Assembly (NCBI GenBank): GCA_965214295.1
Contig: OZ243944.1
Span: 2,790,001 to 2,854,000 of the forward strand
DNA length: 64,000 nt
DNA from: JAJDUF01 sp965214295
GTDB taxonomy: Bacteria > Chloroflexota > UBA11872 > UBA12225 > JAJDUF01
Reading direction: 5' to 3'
The notes beneath the pieces were generated by a model. The model saw only the letters and a program-made list of their open reading frames with translations, was not told the origin of the DNA and searched no databases. A program made the position numbers and the translations under genes. Below are positions 1-8,264 of this stretch, in pieces. Position 1 is the first letter of the stretch; each line of letters starts with the position of its first letter.

Positions 1-1380
1 CTGGCCATGACCGGAATAGATCTCGATCACCGGTCGGTACGGATTTTCGCCTTGCGCCGGATGCTGCCAGTCCGGGTTCGGCCCGGTCCCACCCGGTGCT
101 GCCCCCTGCGCGAGTGGCGAGAACATCACGCCCGTATGGTGAGGGATGGTCAGCACCGCCTCGCTCCCACCGACTTCGCGCTCCAGATAGCGCCAGAGGT
201 CGGGGAGCGTGCCGCGGTTGGCGCCGAAGAGCGGTCCGCGCGCCCCGCGATAGTAGACGTTGTGGTGCGCCCAAGGACTGCTGAACGTCCCTTCATAGCC
301 CAGGATCGTGACAAACTGCCCCGGGGCGTGGTGCTGCGCGACATCGCTAGTGATGCGCTGCCATTGCTCATCGGTCAGCGTTTCGGCATGGTCACTCAAA
401 CAGTAGAAGTCGAGCGCCGCCACCTCGCGGGCATAGGTGAAGGGACGCCGGCCCGTGGCGTCGAAGCTGTGTAGCGAGTGCGAGTGCAGGTCGCCCCAGT
501 AGACCGGTCGTGCCGCGCCGGCCGCCGTCGTGACGCGCACCGGGTTGCTCACCGCTTCGAGACCACTGGCCGGGCCGCCGACAATCCGCGCCGTCAGGCG
601 CAAGATGCCGTCCCCGCGGGCGGTGATTGGAATGCGGAGCACACCCTGGTGCCCGGCCGGCAGTGCGACCCGCGCCGGATACTCCGCCGCCCCGGTCACG
701 GTACCCAGGACGACCGTACCGCTCGCTGCGGAAACCGCATTCTGCCAGCGGTCGAGCACGGCCAGGTGCAGCATGCCGGCTTCACCGACGGTCAGTTGCG
801 ACGGCAGTAGTGCCGTAAGCTCCGCCGGCTCCCCGGCCCGGCCGGCCAGGGTGCCGGTGGCTGCGCGGGGAAGGGTGGTGAAGCGCCCACTCCCGTCGGA
901 GTCCACGGCGGCCCGCAGCGCCTCCGTTCCATGGGGATGCAACGGACCGGCAAAACCCCGGCTGCCACCCCGTTGATCGCCGAAGACAATCTCGATTACG
1001 TCTCCCGCATTGAGATGGCCACGCCGCACCCGCACTTCCGTCACGAAGGCGTAGCGATGCTCGCGGCCGTCAAGCCCGCGCCGGTTTGCCTTGACGTACT
1101 CGTCGGTCGTGCCGCCCAGCACCTCGCAGGTGAGCTCGACGCCCGGTTTGGCACAGCGGGCGGTCACGTAGTTGTCGGCGGCCGGGTCCGTGCTCTGCGT
1201 ACCGTGCGCGGAGTTCCGGTACCACACGTGCCAGGTTTCGGGTAGCTGCACGCGCACCGCTGCTCCCGCCGCCAATCCCGGCGCGCCCACCCGATAGCTC
1301 ACCACCCACGTACCCCACTCCCCGGCCGTCCCGGTGGCCGGCGTGACGCTGGCTTGACCTAGCTCCCACTCCCTTGCCAT
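1..1380 (-). CDS. DUF3604 (PHP-like) metalloprotein, 3' end beyond window
   Basis: An uninterrupted 460-codon frame runs from an ATG at 1380 off the left edge, so the C-terminus is missing. A Shine-Dalgarno AGAGGAG lies 8 bases before the start. Residues 1-290 look like beta-rich accessory domains. At residue 295 the motif WGDLHSHSLHSFD begins, followed by FYCLSDHAE (about 325) and PHHTG near the edge, then PVIEIYSGHGQ. These His/Asp motifs are those of DUF3604, a PHP-related metal-dependent hydrolase family. The substrate is not known from sequence. Many DUF3604 proteins sit beside sugar or sulfatase genes; here the neighbours are unrelated small genes. Confidence 0.85.
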   Translation of the reverse strand, partial: MAREWELGQASVTPATGTAGEWGTWVVSYRVGAPGLAAGAAVRVQLPETWHVWYRNSAHGTQSTDPAADNYVTARCAKPGVELTCEVLGGTTDEYVKANRRGLDGREHRYAFVTEVRVRRGHLNAGDVIEIVFGDQRGGSRGFAGPLHPHGTEALRAAVDSDGSGRFTTLPRAATGTLAGRAGEPAELTALLPSQLTVGEAGMLHLAVLDRWQNAVSAASGTVVLGTVTGAAEYPARVALPAGHQGVLRIPITARGDGILRLTARIVGGPASGLEAVSNPVRVTTAAGAARPVYWGDLHSHSLHSFDATGRRPFTYAREVAALDFYCLSDHAETLTDEQWQRITSDVAQHHAPGQFVTILGYEGTFSSPWAHHNVYYRGARGPLFGANRGTLPDLWRYLEREVGGSEAVLTIPHHTGVMFSPLAQGAAPGGTGPNPDWQHPAQGENPYRPVIEIYSGHGQ

Positions 1381-1408
1381 GAGCTACGCTCCTCTCGCCG
1401 CAGTGACG

Positions 1409-1442
1409 GGGAGTCTCGCCTGTAGTGGCGCTCGCTGTCCAC
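1409..1442 (+). repeat. 34-bp direct repeat, left copy
   Basis: A 34-bp sequence starting GGGAGTCTCGCC and ending GCTGTCCAC is found identically at 2658-2691 in the same orientation. The two copies flank the two-gene island at 1661-2621. They may be ends of a repeat family or traces of an insertion. Confidence 0.85.
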
Positions 1443-1481
1443 TCCGGCGATACCGGCTCCCGGAAGCGTAGGCGGGACGTC

Positions 1482-1553
1482 TGTCAATCCGGCGCAAGCC
1501 GGAGGTCGGTAGCGGAGCGGGAGAGGTGGATTCCGGCGTGCGCCGGATTGACG
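1482..1553. repeat. Two 25-bp hairpin units in inverted orientation
   Basis: Unit 1 (1482-1506, plus) and unit 2 (about 1529-1553, minus) both have the form GTCAAT-CCGGC-spacer-GCCGG. They belong to the 25-bp hairpin family seen at nine or more places in this window. They fill most of the 280-bp space between the DUF3604 gene and the 69-aa gene. Confidence 0.75.
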
Positions 1554-1660
1554 GGGGGTGAGGAGCATCTTCCCCCGGTGCGTCAACATGGGGAAGGGCG
1601 AGGGTAGGAACCAATGCGGGTGGGACTCTCGTAGCTCCTGGTACGCCGGTGCTCGGCGGA

Positions 1661-1870
1661 TCAGTGAGGGATAAGCCCTAAGAAGCGCTTCTTCCGTTTC
1701 TTCGGCTTGTCTAGTTCCTCCTGCCGCCGGACAATCTCTACCAGCATGTCAGCCAACACCTGCGAGTTGGTGAGAGCAGCCAAGCGCTTGGCGTCCTCCA
1801 TGGTGATTTTCACATCCCTGGGGGTATCCACACGTTCGTAGATACCCGGTGCCAACTCCCTCACTTTCAT
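1661..1870 (-). CDS. Conserved-looking 69-aa protein, function unknown
   Basis: ATG at 1870 is preceded by a strong GGGAGGGGG ribosome site six bases away, which supports translation. The protein is charged: an N-terminal KVRELAPGIYERV stretch, an amphipathic helix (about residues 25-50, TMEDAKRLAALTNSQ and following) and a very basic KPKKRKKR tail. It may be a small nucleic-acid-binding or regulatory protein, but I do not recognise a family. It lies 35 bases downstream of the broken membrane GAF gene on the same strand, so the two may be one operon inside the region flanked by the 34-bp repeats. Confidence 0.65.
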   Translation of the reverse strand: MKVRELAPGIYERVDTPRDVKITMEDAKRLAALTNSQVLADMLVEIVRRQEELDKPKKRKKRFLGLIPH

Positions 1871-1905
1871 GGTAGGCCCCCTCCCTGTAGCCTGTATCTG
1901 GAAGT

Positions 1906-2621
1906 TTACACCAAGCTGCTCACCTCCAGGACTCTTGACAGTAACCTAGCGTGCCGAGGCGCCCGGCCAAGAGTCCCATCTGACAGAATGTTACTGGCGC
2001 TGTTGGGAGCCTCGCAGTCTAAAGTGAGGACGGCGAGCTTCCTCGTATGGTCCGACGAGAAGATCGGCGTGCTCACTACGGAAGTCAGGTGCTCTGTGAG
2101 CTTGACCATCTCAGGCGTAAGCTTCCACGTCATCTCAAGGTCTTGGTCAGTAGCGTGCTCAAGGTCTGCCCATGTTTGTATCTCACGACTCCATGCATGT
2201 CCCGTGCAGCCTTCCAGCGGAGCGAACGCTAGGTTCTCGTCCGGCTTGCCCTGCTTGTTGTACCGGTAGGTGGGATGTAGCCTTCCGTCCTCTCCCAGAA
2301 AATAGACTGTGGCCCGGTTGATTCCGGCCGCTTGGACAGATCCTTGACGACGGTTTCCAGGTAGTCCTCGATCAGAGATTGTGCCAGGCGTCGTCGCTCT
2401 TGCCGCTCCACAGCGTTGCGCTTCCGGTTACCGGCAACCAGAGAAACCAAAACAGCAGCGGTTGTAGCGAGCGGGATGATGGTGGCGAGGACAATCGTCC
2501 CCACGTTGATGTTGCTCTCGGTGGTCAGGGCCAGCGTGAGCAGGCCAGGCGTACCCGAACCAACGAAAGTCAGGACCAGTACAGTCCAGTCATACCGGCT
2601 GAGGTCGCTTGAGGGACGCAC
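1906..2621 (-). pseudogene. Membrane-anchored GAF-like sensor, frameshifted
   Basis: Two frames read as one protein. From a GTG at 2621 the first frame gives two hydrophobic segments (TVLVLTFVGSGTPGLLTLAL and VLATIIPLATTAAVLVSL) and a basic helix ending in WERTEGYIPP. After about 2262-2275 the sensible frame shifts and reads YRYNKQGKPDENLAFAPLEG, then CTGHAW, MTWKLTPEMVKLTEHL, SVVSTPIFS and KLAVLTLDC to a stop at 1906. That second part has the pattern of a GAF small-molecule-binding domain. The whole would be about 238 residues: two membrane helices plus a cytoplasmic GAF domain. The cause could be a real mutation or an assembly error. GC is lower than in the neighbours. Confidence 0.7.
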
Positions 2622-2657
2622 TCACTGCCTCCCGGAACAGCATTAGGCGGCGCAACA

Positions 2658-2691
2658 GGGAGTCTCGCCTGTAGTGGCGCTCGCTGTCCAC
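2658..2691 (+). repeat. 34-bp direct repeat, right copy
   Basis: Identical to 1409-1442. It lies in the 179-bp space between the GTG of the frameshifted GAF gene and the aldo/keto reductase. A weak -10 (TACAAT, 2723-2728) follows it. Confidence 0.85.
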
Positions 2692-2800
2692 CATCCGCGG
2701 GCTGTCCGCTGACGGGACCGCGTACAATGAGGGGAGCGGCGGGTGCATACGCAGCGCAGCCGATTGGCGGCGCAGGCCATCGGTGGAAAGGAAGAACCGT

Positions 2801-3673
2801 ATGGAGCAGCGGCGTCTTGGTCGCACAGAGCATCGGAGCACGGTCGTCATCTTGGGCGCGGTGGCGTTCGGTCGCGTGCCGCAGGTGGAAGCGGATCGCT
2901 CCATCGAGCTGGCACTGCGGCACGGCGTCAACCACATTGACGTGGCACCCAGCTATGGCGAGGCCGAATTGCGCCTCGGACCTTGGCTCGCTCGCCACCG
3001 CGACGACTTCTTCCTCGCCTGCAAGACCACCAAGCGCACCCGGGAGGCAGCACGAGAGGAGCTGCACCGCTCCCTCGACCGCTTGCGGGTTGCTACGCTG
3101 GACCTCTACCAGTTGCACGCCGTGAAGACCGTGGACGAGCTTGACGCAGTGTTGGCGCCGGGCGGCGCTATCGAGGCTCTTGTCGAGGCACGCGAGGCCG
3201 GCCTGGTCCGCTTCCTCGGTATCACCGGTCATAGTCTGACGGCTCCGGCTACGCACGCCGCGGCGCTACGACGCTGCGACTTCGATACCGTGATGTTCCC
3301 GCTCAACTATGTCCTCTGGTCCGATCCGGCCTATCGGCACAGCGCCGAGAACCTGCTGGCGCTGGCCCACAGCAAGGATGTCGGTGTCCAGATCATCAAA
3401 TCCATCGGACGGAGCGGCTGGGGCAGCCGGCCACGCACCCACCGCACCTGGTATGCCCCTTTCACGGAGCAGGAGGACATTGATCGGGCGCTCTGGTTCG
3501 CCCTGTCGCAGCCGGTAACTGCCGCGCCGTCGGTCGGCGATGTCCACCTCCTGCCCAAGGTGCTCGACGCTGCCGAGCGGTTTCGCCCGCTCGATCCCCA
3601 GGAACAGGAGGCGCTGGTGCGCGCCGGCCGCACCCTCGCCGCGGCGGCGCCGGAGCCGCTGTTTGCCGCCTGA
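2801..3673 (+). CDS. Aldo/keto reductase
   Basis: A 290-residue NAD(P)H-dependent oxidoreductase of the aldo/keto reductase fold. Family marks are EQRRLGRTE at the start, HIDVAPSYGEAE (catalytic Asp and Tyr), the CKTTKRT strand with Lys, LDLYQLHAV with the catalytic His, FLGITGH, and the C-terminal GVQIIKSI cofactor region. ATG at 2801 follows AAAGGAAG; an upstream in-frame ATG at 2783 would only add MERKNR. The substrate is not predictable. The C-terminal part is Cys-free, so it is not the ferredoxin-linked subclass. A second, divergent member lies at 17186-17950. Confidence 0.9.
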   Translation: MEQRRLGRTEHRSTVVILGAVAFGRVPQVEADRSIELALRHGVNHIDVAPSYGEAELRLGPWLARHRDDFFLACKTTKRTREAAREELHRSLDRLRVATLDLYQLHAVKTVDELDAVLAPGGAIEALVEAREAGLVRFLGITGHSLTAPATHAAALRRCDFDTVMFPLNYVLWSDPAYRHSAENLLALAHSKDVGVQIIKSIGRSGWGSRPRTHRTWYAPFTEQEDIDRALWFALSQPVTAAPSVGDVHLLPKVLDAAERFRPLDPQEQEALVRAGRTLAAAAPEPLFAA

Positions 3674-3708
3674 GTAGGCACCTGCAGACCGCAGCCGCTT
3701 GCCGGTGG

Positions 3709-4815
3709 CTAGAAGTGATCCAGGTCCCACATGTAGGGATAGCCGGCCGGGAATAGGGCGCGGATCGTCGCAAGATCGCCGGCATCGCTGCCGCCGTGCT
3801 CGCGCCAAAGCTCGTCAATACCGCGGTAGCCCATCAGCAGTTGGAGCAGTTGTTGCTGGGGCAGCCGAATGCGGAGTACCGGACCACTCCCAAGCTCCAG
3901 GCGGGGCTGACCGCTGCCGGGGCAGTCGAACTCGACACTGCCGGGCCGCGCCGCACCCGGCAGCGCCCGTATGCCGTCGGCGATAGCTGGCTCGATCGCT
4001 GTTGCCAACGCGGCCAGGTCTACGCCGCGGCCCATCCCACCGTAGTTGGCCGGGTACGTGGTCTCGACCTTGCAGCCGATTCCGCGCAGCAGCCCCACCA
4101 GCGGTTCGTCGGGGGGCAGCGGCAGCCGCAGCCGCTCCCGGCGTCGCGCGAGCGCCTCTTGTCCGAGCCAAGCGATCAGGCTGCCGCCGGCAGTGGTCAC
4201 GTGCTCGGCCGGCACGATGACCTCCAGGACCGAAAGGGAGGCCGGATCGCCTTCGAGTAGCACGTACCCAGTAGGGCGAGCAGCCTCTCCGGTCACCAGC
4301 ATCCGACTTGGATGTCCCCACCACACCCCTTCCTCCAACGCCTCGTAGAAGGCGCGCGTGCGTCGGACAGCGCCGCTGCGACTCGCGTTGACCCGCGAAT
4401 ACAGGTCGAGCAGCCCGGCGTAATCTTCCCGGCACGCCGGGCGCACGGTCGTCGTAGCCGCGAGCCGCTCGGCGTCGCGCACGGCCACCGAGACTGTGTA
4501 GGAGGGCAGCACCGGGACATAGTCGAAACGGTGATAGTAGTCGGGAATACCAAAGAGGATCGAGACGGCGTACCCCTCGCGCTCCATGTACGACACGGCT
4601 TCCCGCAGCAGGCGGCTCCCGTACCCTTTGTCGCGGTGCTGCGACTGGACCACGACGTTGGCGATGCCGCCCATCCGCACCCAGGCACCGTAGAGGCGCA
4701 TGGTGAGGTCCTTCACCTCGGCTCTACCGACCGTCTCGCCCGCCACGACCAGGCTCAACTTGCACTTCCTACGCCGCGGCCCATCCACCTGCTCGAATCG
4801 AATCTCCGGCTCCAT
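3709..4815 (-). CDS. GNAT acetyltransferase, Eis-like, three-domain
   Basis: A 368-residue protein with an N-terminal GNAT domain: GGIANVVVQSQHRDKGYGSR is the acetyl-CoA loop (about residues 49-68), followed by ILFGIPDYYHRFDY. A second, degenerate GNAT half (about 120-260) and a C-terminal SCP2-like part (RLELGSGPVLRIRLPQQQLL) follow. This three-part order is that of Eis-type lysine/aminoglycoside acetyltransferases. The target is unknown. It converges with the aldo/keto reductase and is divergent from gntK. Confidence 0.8.
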   Translation of the reverse strand: MEPEIRFEQVDGPRRRKCKLSLVVAGETVGRAEVKDLTMRLYGAWVRMGGIANVVVQSQHRDKGYGSRLLREAVSYMEREGYAVSILFGIPDYYHRFDYVPVLPSYTVSVAVRDAERLAATTTVRPACREDYAGLLDLYSRVNASRSGAVRRTRAFYEALEEGVWWGHPSRMLVTGEAARPTGYVLLEGDPASLSVLEVIVPAEHVTTAGGSLIAWLGQEALARRRERLRLPLPPDEPLVGLLRGIGCKVETTYPANYGGMGRGVDLAALATAIEPAIADGIRALPGAARPGSVEFDCPGSGQPRLELGSGPVLRIRLPQQQLLQLLMGYRGIDELWREHGGSDAGDLATIRALFPAGYPYMWDLDHF

Positions 4816-4875
4816 CTGGCTCCACTCCTTGCCTCATCCGCGCCCTTGACGAGGGCTGGGCGGCACCGTGTTCAC

Positions 4876-4881
4876 TATACT
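4876..4881 (+). promoter_or_regulatory. -10 box for gntK, leaderless transcript
   Basis: TATACT lies 8 bases before the gntK ATG at 4890, so transcription would begin at or next to the start codon. No ribosome site is present. No good -35 is seen at 16-18 bp. Confidence 0.5.
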
Positions 4882-4889
4882 TGTCTACC

Positions 4890-6464
4890 ATGACTACGCC
4901 CGAACCACCCTACTTTCTCGGTATTGACATCGGTACAACGGGCATTCGTGCCGTCGTGTTCGACGCCGCGGCGCAGGTCGTCGCGGCGGCCCGCCAGGAT
5001 TGCCATCTCTACGCTCCCCACGCGGGTTGGGCGGAACAGGACCCGGATGAAGTGCTCGCTGCCACGAACACCGTCGTCCGGGCGGCGGCGGCCCGGGCCG
5101 CCGAAGCGCTCGGCGTGCGCCGGCCTCCTATTGCAGCCATCTCCTTCAGCGCCATCCTGCACACGATCATCCCCGTGGATCAGCGTGGCGTCGCTCTGGG
5201 CCGCGCCATCATCTGGGCGGATACACGCAGCCTGCCGTTTGCCGACGAGATCAAGCGCGAGTACGACGCGCACGGCCTCTACTCCCGCACCGGCTGCCCC
5301 GTGCATCCGATGTACTCGCCGGCCAAGCTGCGCTGGTACCGCGCTCATCGAGCCGAGGTTTTCCGGCAGGCGGCTAGGTTCATCACGATCAAAGAGTACG
5401 TCCAGGCCGACTGGCTGGGTCCGGTGCCCATAGACTACTCGCTGGCCTCCGGCACCGGCCTGCTAGACCTAGCCACCTGCGAGTGGGATGCCGAGGCGTT
5501 GGCGGCGGCGGGCATTGGCCCGGAACGGCTGGCCCCACTCGTGGATACCACGGCGGTCGTCGGCACCCTCCCGGCGGCGACCGCCGAGCGGCTGGGGCTG
5601 GCGCCGGGCTGCCCGGTCGTATCCGGTGCCGGGGATGGCCCCCTCTCCACTCTGGGGACCGGCTGCGTCGAACCGGGCCAGTACACGGCGATGGTAGCCA
5701 CCAGCGGCGCCGTGCGAACCGTCACCGACCGGCCGGTGACCGATCCACAAGGCTCGTATCGCTCCTGGTGCTACTACCTGGCCGAGGGCCGGTGGATCGC
5801 CGGCTGCGCGATCAATAACGCTGGGCTGGCGGTGCGCTGGCTCCGCGACCAAGTACTCGCGGCGCCGCCGCCCCCCGGCGAGGCCGGCAACCCGACGGTG
5901 AGCGCCGACGAGGTAGACCGCTGGGCCGCCGCAGTGCCGCCCGGCGCCGATGGCCTCATCATCCTCCCCTTCCTCACGGGAGAGCGCAGCCCTTATTGGA
6001 ACGCGGCCGCTCGCGGTGTCGTGTTTGGCCTCTCACTGGCGCACCATCGCGGGCATCTGGTGCGAGCAATGCTGGAGGGCATCGGGTACCGGATGCGGAG
6101 CATTCTGGACGCTCTCACCGAGGTCGCCGGCCCGGTGTCGGAGGTGCGAGCGGCCGGTGGATTTGTCGCCTCGCCCGTCTGGCTGCAGATTGTGGCCGAC
6201 GTGCTCGACCGGCCACTGCACCTACCGGTGACCCAGGAAGCGTCGGCCCTCGGCGCTGCGATGCTGGCGATGCGTGCCACCGGCCACGTGGAGCGGTTCA
6301 CGGAGCTACTGCGGTTCGTACAGGTTGAGGGCGCCTGCCGCCCGCAACCGGCAAATGTGCAGACCTACCGCCGCCTCTACGACCTCTACCTGCGCCTCTA
6401 CTGGCGGCTCCAGGACGACTTTCGGGAGATCGCCGACCTCCAGGCCGCCGCCATTGGCGCCTGA
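4890..6464 (+). CDS. gntK: FGGY-family gluconokinase
   Basis: A 524-residue sugar kinase that phosphorylates a polyol or sugar acid with ATP. YFLGIDIGTTGIRAVVFD is the N-terminal phosphate loop. The middle matches gluconokinase best among FGGY kinases: FSAILHTIIPVD, AIIWADTRS, RTGCPVHPMYSPAKLRW and FITIKEYV. GAGDGPLSTLGTG and AAGGFVASPVWLQIVADVL form the ATPase half. Gluconate is therefore the likely substrate, giving 6-phosphogluconate; xylulose or another polyol is possible. The ATG at 4890 is chosen over the TTG at 4881 because the TATACT box ends at 4881. It stands alone, divergent from the acetyltransferase. Confidence 0.85.
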   Translation: MTTPEPPYFLGIDIGTTGIRAVVFDAAAQVVAAARQDCHLYAPHAGWAEQDPDEVLAATNTVVRAAAARAAEALGVRRPPIAAISFSAILHTIIPVDQRGVALGRAIIWADTRSLPFADEIKREYDAHGLYSRTGCPVHPMYSPAKLRWYRAHRAEVFRQAARFITIKEYVQADWLGPVPIDYSLASGTGLLDLATCEWDAEALAAAGIGPERLAPLVDTTAVVGTLPAATAERLGLAPGCPVVSGAGDGPLSTLGTGCVEPGQYTAMVATSGAVRTVTDRPVTDPQGSYRSWCYYLAEGRWIAGCAINNAGLAVRWLRDQVLAAPPPPGEAGNPTVSADEVDRWAAAVPPGADGLIILPFLTGERSPYWNAAARGVVFGLSLAHHRGHLVRAMLEGIGYRMRSILDALTEVAGPVSEVRAAGGFVASPVWLQIVADVLDRPLHLPVTQEASALGAAMLAMRATGHVERFTELLRFVQVEGACRPQPANVQTYRRLYDLYLRLYWRLQDDFREIADLQAAAIGA

Positions 6465-6576
6465 GTCCGTGGTCGTTCGGCCAGCCGTGAGTAGGTGCTT
6501 CCGCACGTCATCGCCGGGCTACAAGGGCGCTTCGGCCGAGTCGTGACGCCGGATGAGGCGCCGTTGGTGGGACAGC

Positions 6577-7929
6577 CTAGCCGTCGGGGTCGCGGCGCCG
6601 GAGACCGCTGCGAATCGCGATGACAATGATGATACCGGCCGCAGCGGCGAGGCCGATCAGTATGGGGCGAGTAAGCACGCCGAGATACTCGCTCCAGTAG
6701 CCCATTGTGCGGGCGAGCAGGCCTTCGCCTTCCTCTGCTTCATCGTCGGTTGCCAGGCCGGCCCGCGGCGCGCTAGTCGGGCCGGCCTGCGCCCCGCGCT
6801 GCAAGGCCTCGCGCCAACGCTGATCCAGTTCGCCCACCGTCACACCCAGGGCTTGTACGAATGCATCGTCCGTGGCATTGCCCTCGCTGATAGCTGCCAG
6901 CAGCGTCTTCAGCTTCTGCGTCCCGAACTCCTCGATGATGTACCGCAGCGCAGAGTAGCTTTCCAAATAGGCGATAGCCAACTCCCGATCCGTGCTTGGA
7001 AAGTCCGCGTTCAACGATCTGAGCGAGAAGAGTTGTCCCTCGCTGTCGAGCTGACGCAGGAAGTCAATATTCTCCGGCGGGATCTCATCGCCGGACAGGA
7101 ACAGTGAGAATCCCTCGGTAAGCCAGCGCGGAGGACTGTTGAAGGCATTCTCCGTGTGCTGGAGGAACACCGCGTGGAGTACCTCGTGTCGAATGACCAA
7201 GGCGTCGGCTTCCGGCTGATCCGTCAACAACATGAAGATGCGGTCCGTGCCGATAGTCAGACCGCTACCGATCACCAGTGGGGTCCCTAGGGCAGTGAGA
7301 TAGTCTTGCTGATCCGCATAGGCGAAGACTTTGACCTCTTTCTCTAGGATCAGGCCGTATTCCTGCTGCATGAGGTCCAGCACGTCCCGGGCCTCCTGCA
7401 GCAGCGCTTGGCTGGCGGCCTCGTCAGGCGTATACGAGTACAGGGTGATAAACCCAGCGCGGGACTGGCGCCAATCGAAGCGCGTGTCGTCGTAGCTGAT
7501 CCGCTGCGGCTCGGTCGTCCAGTAATTACCGCTGGCCGTCCACACCCTCCAGTAGTAACTGATCTCGCTGCCGGGCACGAGTAGCTGCCGGACCATCCAA
7601 TGGAACTCAGCTTCGATGGTCCGCCCCGGGCGAAATGTCGGAGTGGCTTCCTGCAGCACCGGCGAATCGTCCACCGAGTAGAACAGTTGGACACGCTCGA
7701 TGGTACCGGCCGGATCGCTGGCGACGAGCCGGAAGCGGACTTCGGCGGGGAAGCTCACTTCCGCCGTGTTCTCCATGACGTTCAGCTCGGCCGGCGGGCG
7801 CGGCGTCGCCGGCATCGCGGCGAGTACCGACCAGCCCAGCGCCAGCACCAGGCCGAGTATGAGGAGCACGAAGCGGAGCGCGCCGAGCAGCCCGTGCCTC
7901 GATGGATGCTGCAAAGTTGCCATCATCAT
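6577..7929 (-). CDS. Membrane-anchored gluzincin-type metallopeptidase
   Basis: A 450-residue exported protein. Residues 17-38 form a signal sequence or membrane helix. Residues 45-150 resemble a beta-sandwich domain. The catalytic part has RHEVLHAVF (HExxH, His248, Glu249, His252) and PPRWLTEGFSLF, where Glu272 would be the third zinc ligand, as in the peptidase MA-like family. A second helix (IGLAAAAGIIIVIAI, about 420-440) and a short basic tail anchor the C-terminus. Three consecutive ATGs (7929, 7926, 7923) are possible starts. Its substrate is unknown. Confidence 0.8.
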   Translation of the reverse strand: MMMATLQHPSRHGLLGALRFVLLILGLVLALGWSVLAAMPATPRPPAELNVMENTAEVSFPAEVRFRLVASDPAGTIERVQLFYSVDDSPVLQEATPTFRPGRTIEAEFHWMVRQLLVPGSEISYYWRVWTASGNYWTTEPQRISYDDTRFDWRQSRAGFITLYSYTPDEAASQALLQEARDVLDLMQQEYGLILEKEVKVFAYADQQDYLTALGTPLVIGSGLTIGTDRIFMLLTDQPEADALVIRHEVLHAVFLQHTENAFNSPPRWLTEGFSLFLSGDEIPPENIDFLRQLDSEGQLFSLRSLNADFPSTDRELAIAYLESYSALRYIIEEFGTQKLKTLLAAISEGNATDDAFVQALGVTVGELDQRWREALQRGAQAGPTSAPRAGLATDDEAEEGEGLLARTMGYWSEYLGVLTRPILIGLAAAAGIIIVIAIRSGLRRRDPDG

Positions 7930-8006
7930 GCAATGCCAGACCCAAGACCGCGCCCCTGGACCGGCCGTGCCTCTAGCCGAGCGTCGGCTTCCATGATCCG
8001 CCCCAT

Positions 8007-8012
8007 AGTATA
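8007..8012 (-). promoter_or_regulatory. -10 box for the peptidase gene
   Basis: TATACT on the minus strand, about 78 bases before the peptidase start. It matches the -10 type used by other genes here. Confidence 0.4.
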
Positions 8013-8109
8013 AGCCACAACCGAGGGCCGGGGGGTCCTCACTGCCGAGCGACCGTCAACGGACCAGCCGCCGGTGTGCGGGGCCCGGTAGCCGTCGCTC
8101 GGCCAGTCT

Positions 8110-8118
8110 TGCTATACT
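8110..8118 (+). promoter_or_regulatory. Extended -10 promoter of the nusA operon
   Basis: TTGCTATACT contains TG-C-TATACT, an extended -10. The transcript would carry a leader of about 140 bases with the hairpin at 8163-8187. The 335-bp space 7930-8264 holds only these signals and the opposing promoter. Confidence 0.5.
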
Positions 8119-8162
8119 GCGGAAGGCAGACGTACTTATACAGGAAGTGAGGTGCCGAGCGA

Positions 8163-8195
8163 TGAAAGTGGGCTAGCCCCACTTTCACTGTTTTT
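8163..8195 (+). terminator. Attenuator-like hairpin in the nusA leader
   Basis: A perfect 10-bp stem (8163-8172 with 8178-8187, TGAAAGTGGG paired to CCCACTTTCA) with a five-base loop is followed by CTGTTTTT. No gene precedes it on this strand between the promoter and nusA, so it would end transcription inside the leader unless read through. Similar G/C hairpins precede the rimP-nusA operon in other bacteria. Confidence 0.65.
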
Positions 8196-8264
8196 GGTGC
8201 CCTGAACTAGGCTGCTCGGTCGTGATACGCTCTGCGGCTGAGTAGCGATAGATGAGGCAATGCC

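Noticed and set aside
7..976. Plus-strand frames at the left edge
   Set aside because: They overlap the minus-strand DUF3604 gene, which has an unbroken 460-codon frame with metal motifs.
2570..3256. 228-codon minus frame over the aldo/keto reductase start
   Set aside because: Antisense shadow; its codons at the 3' end are the 34-bp repeat.
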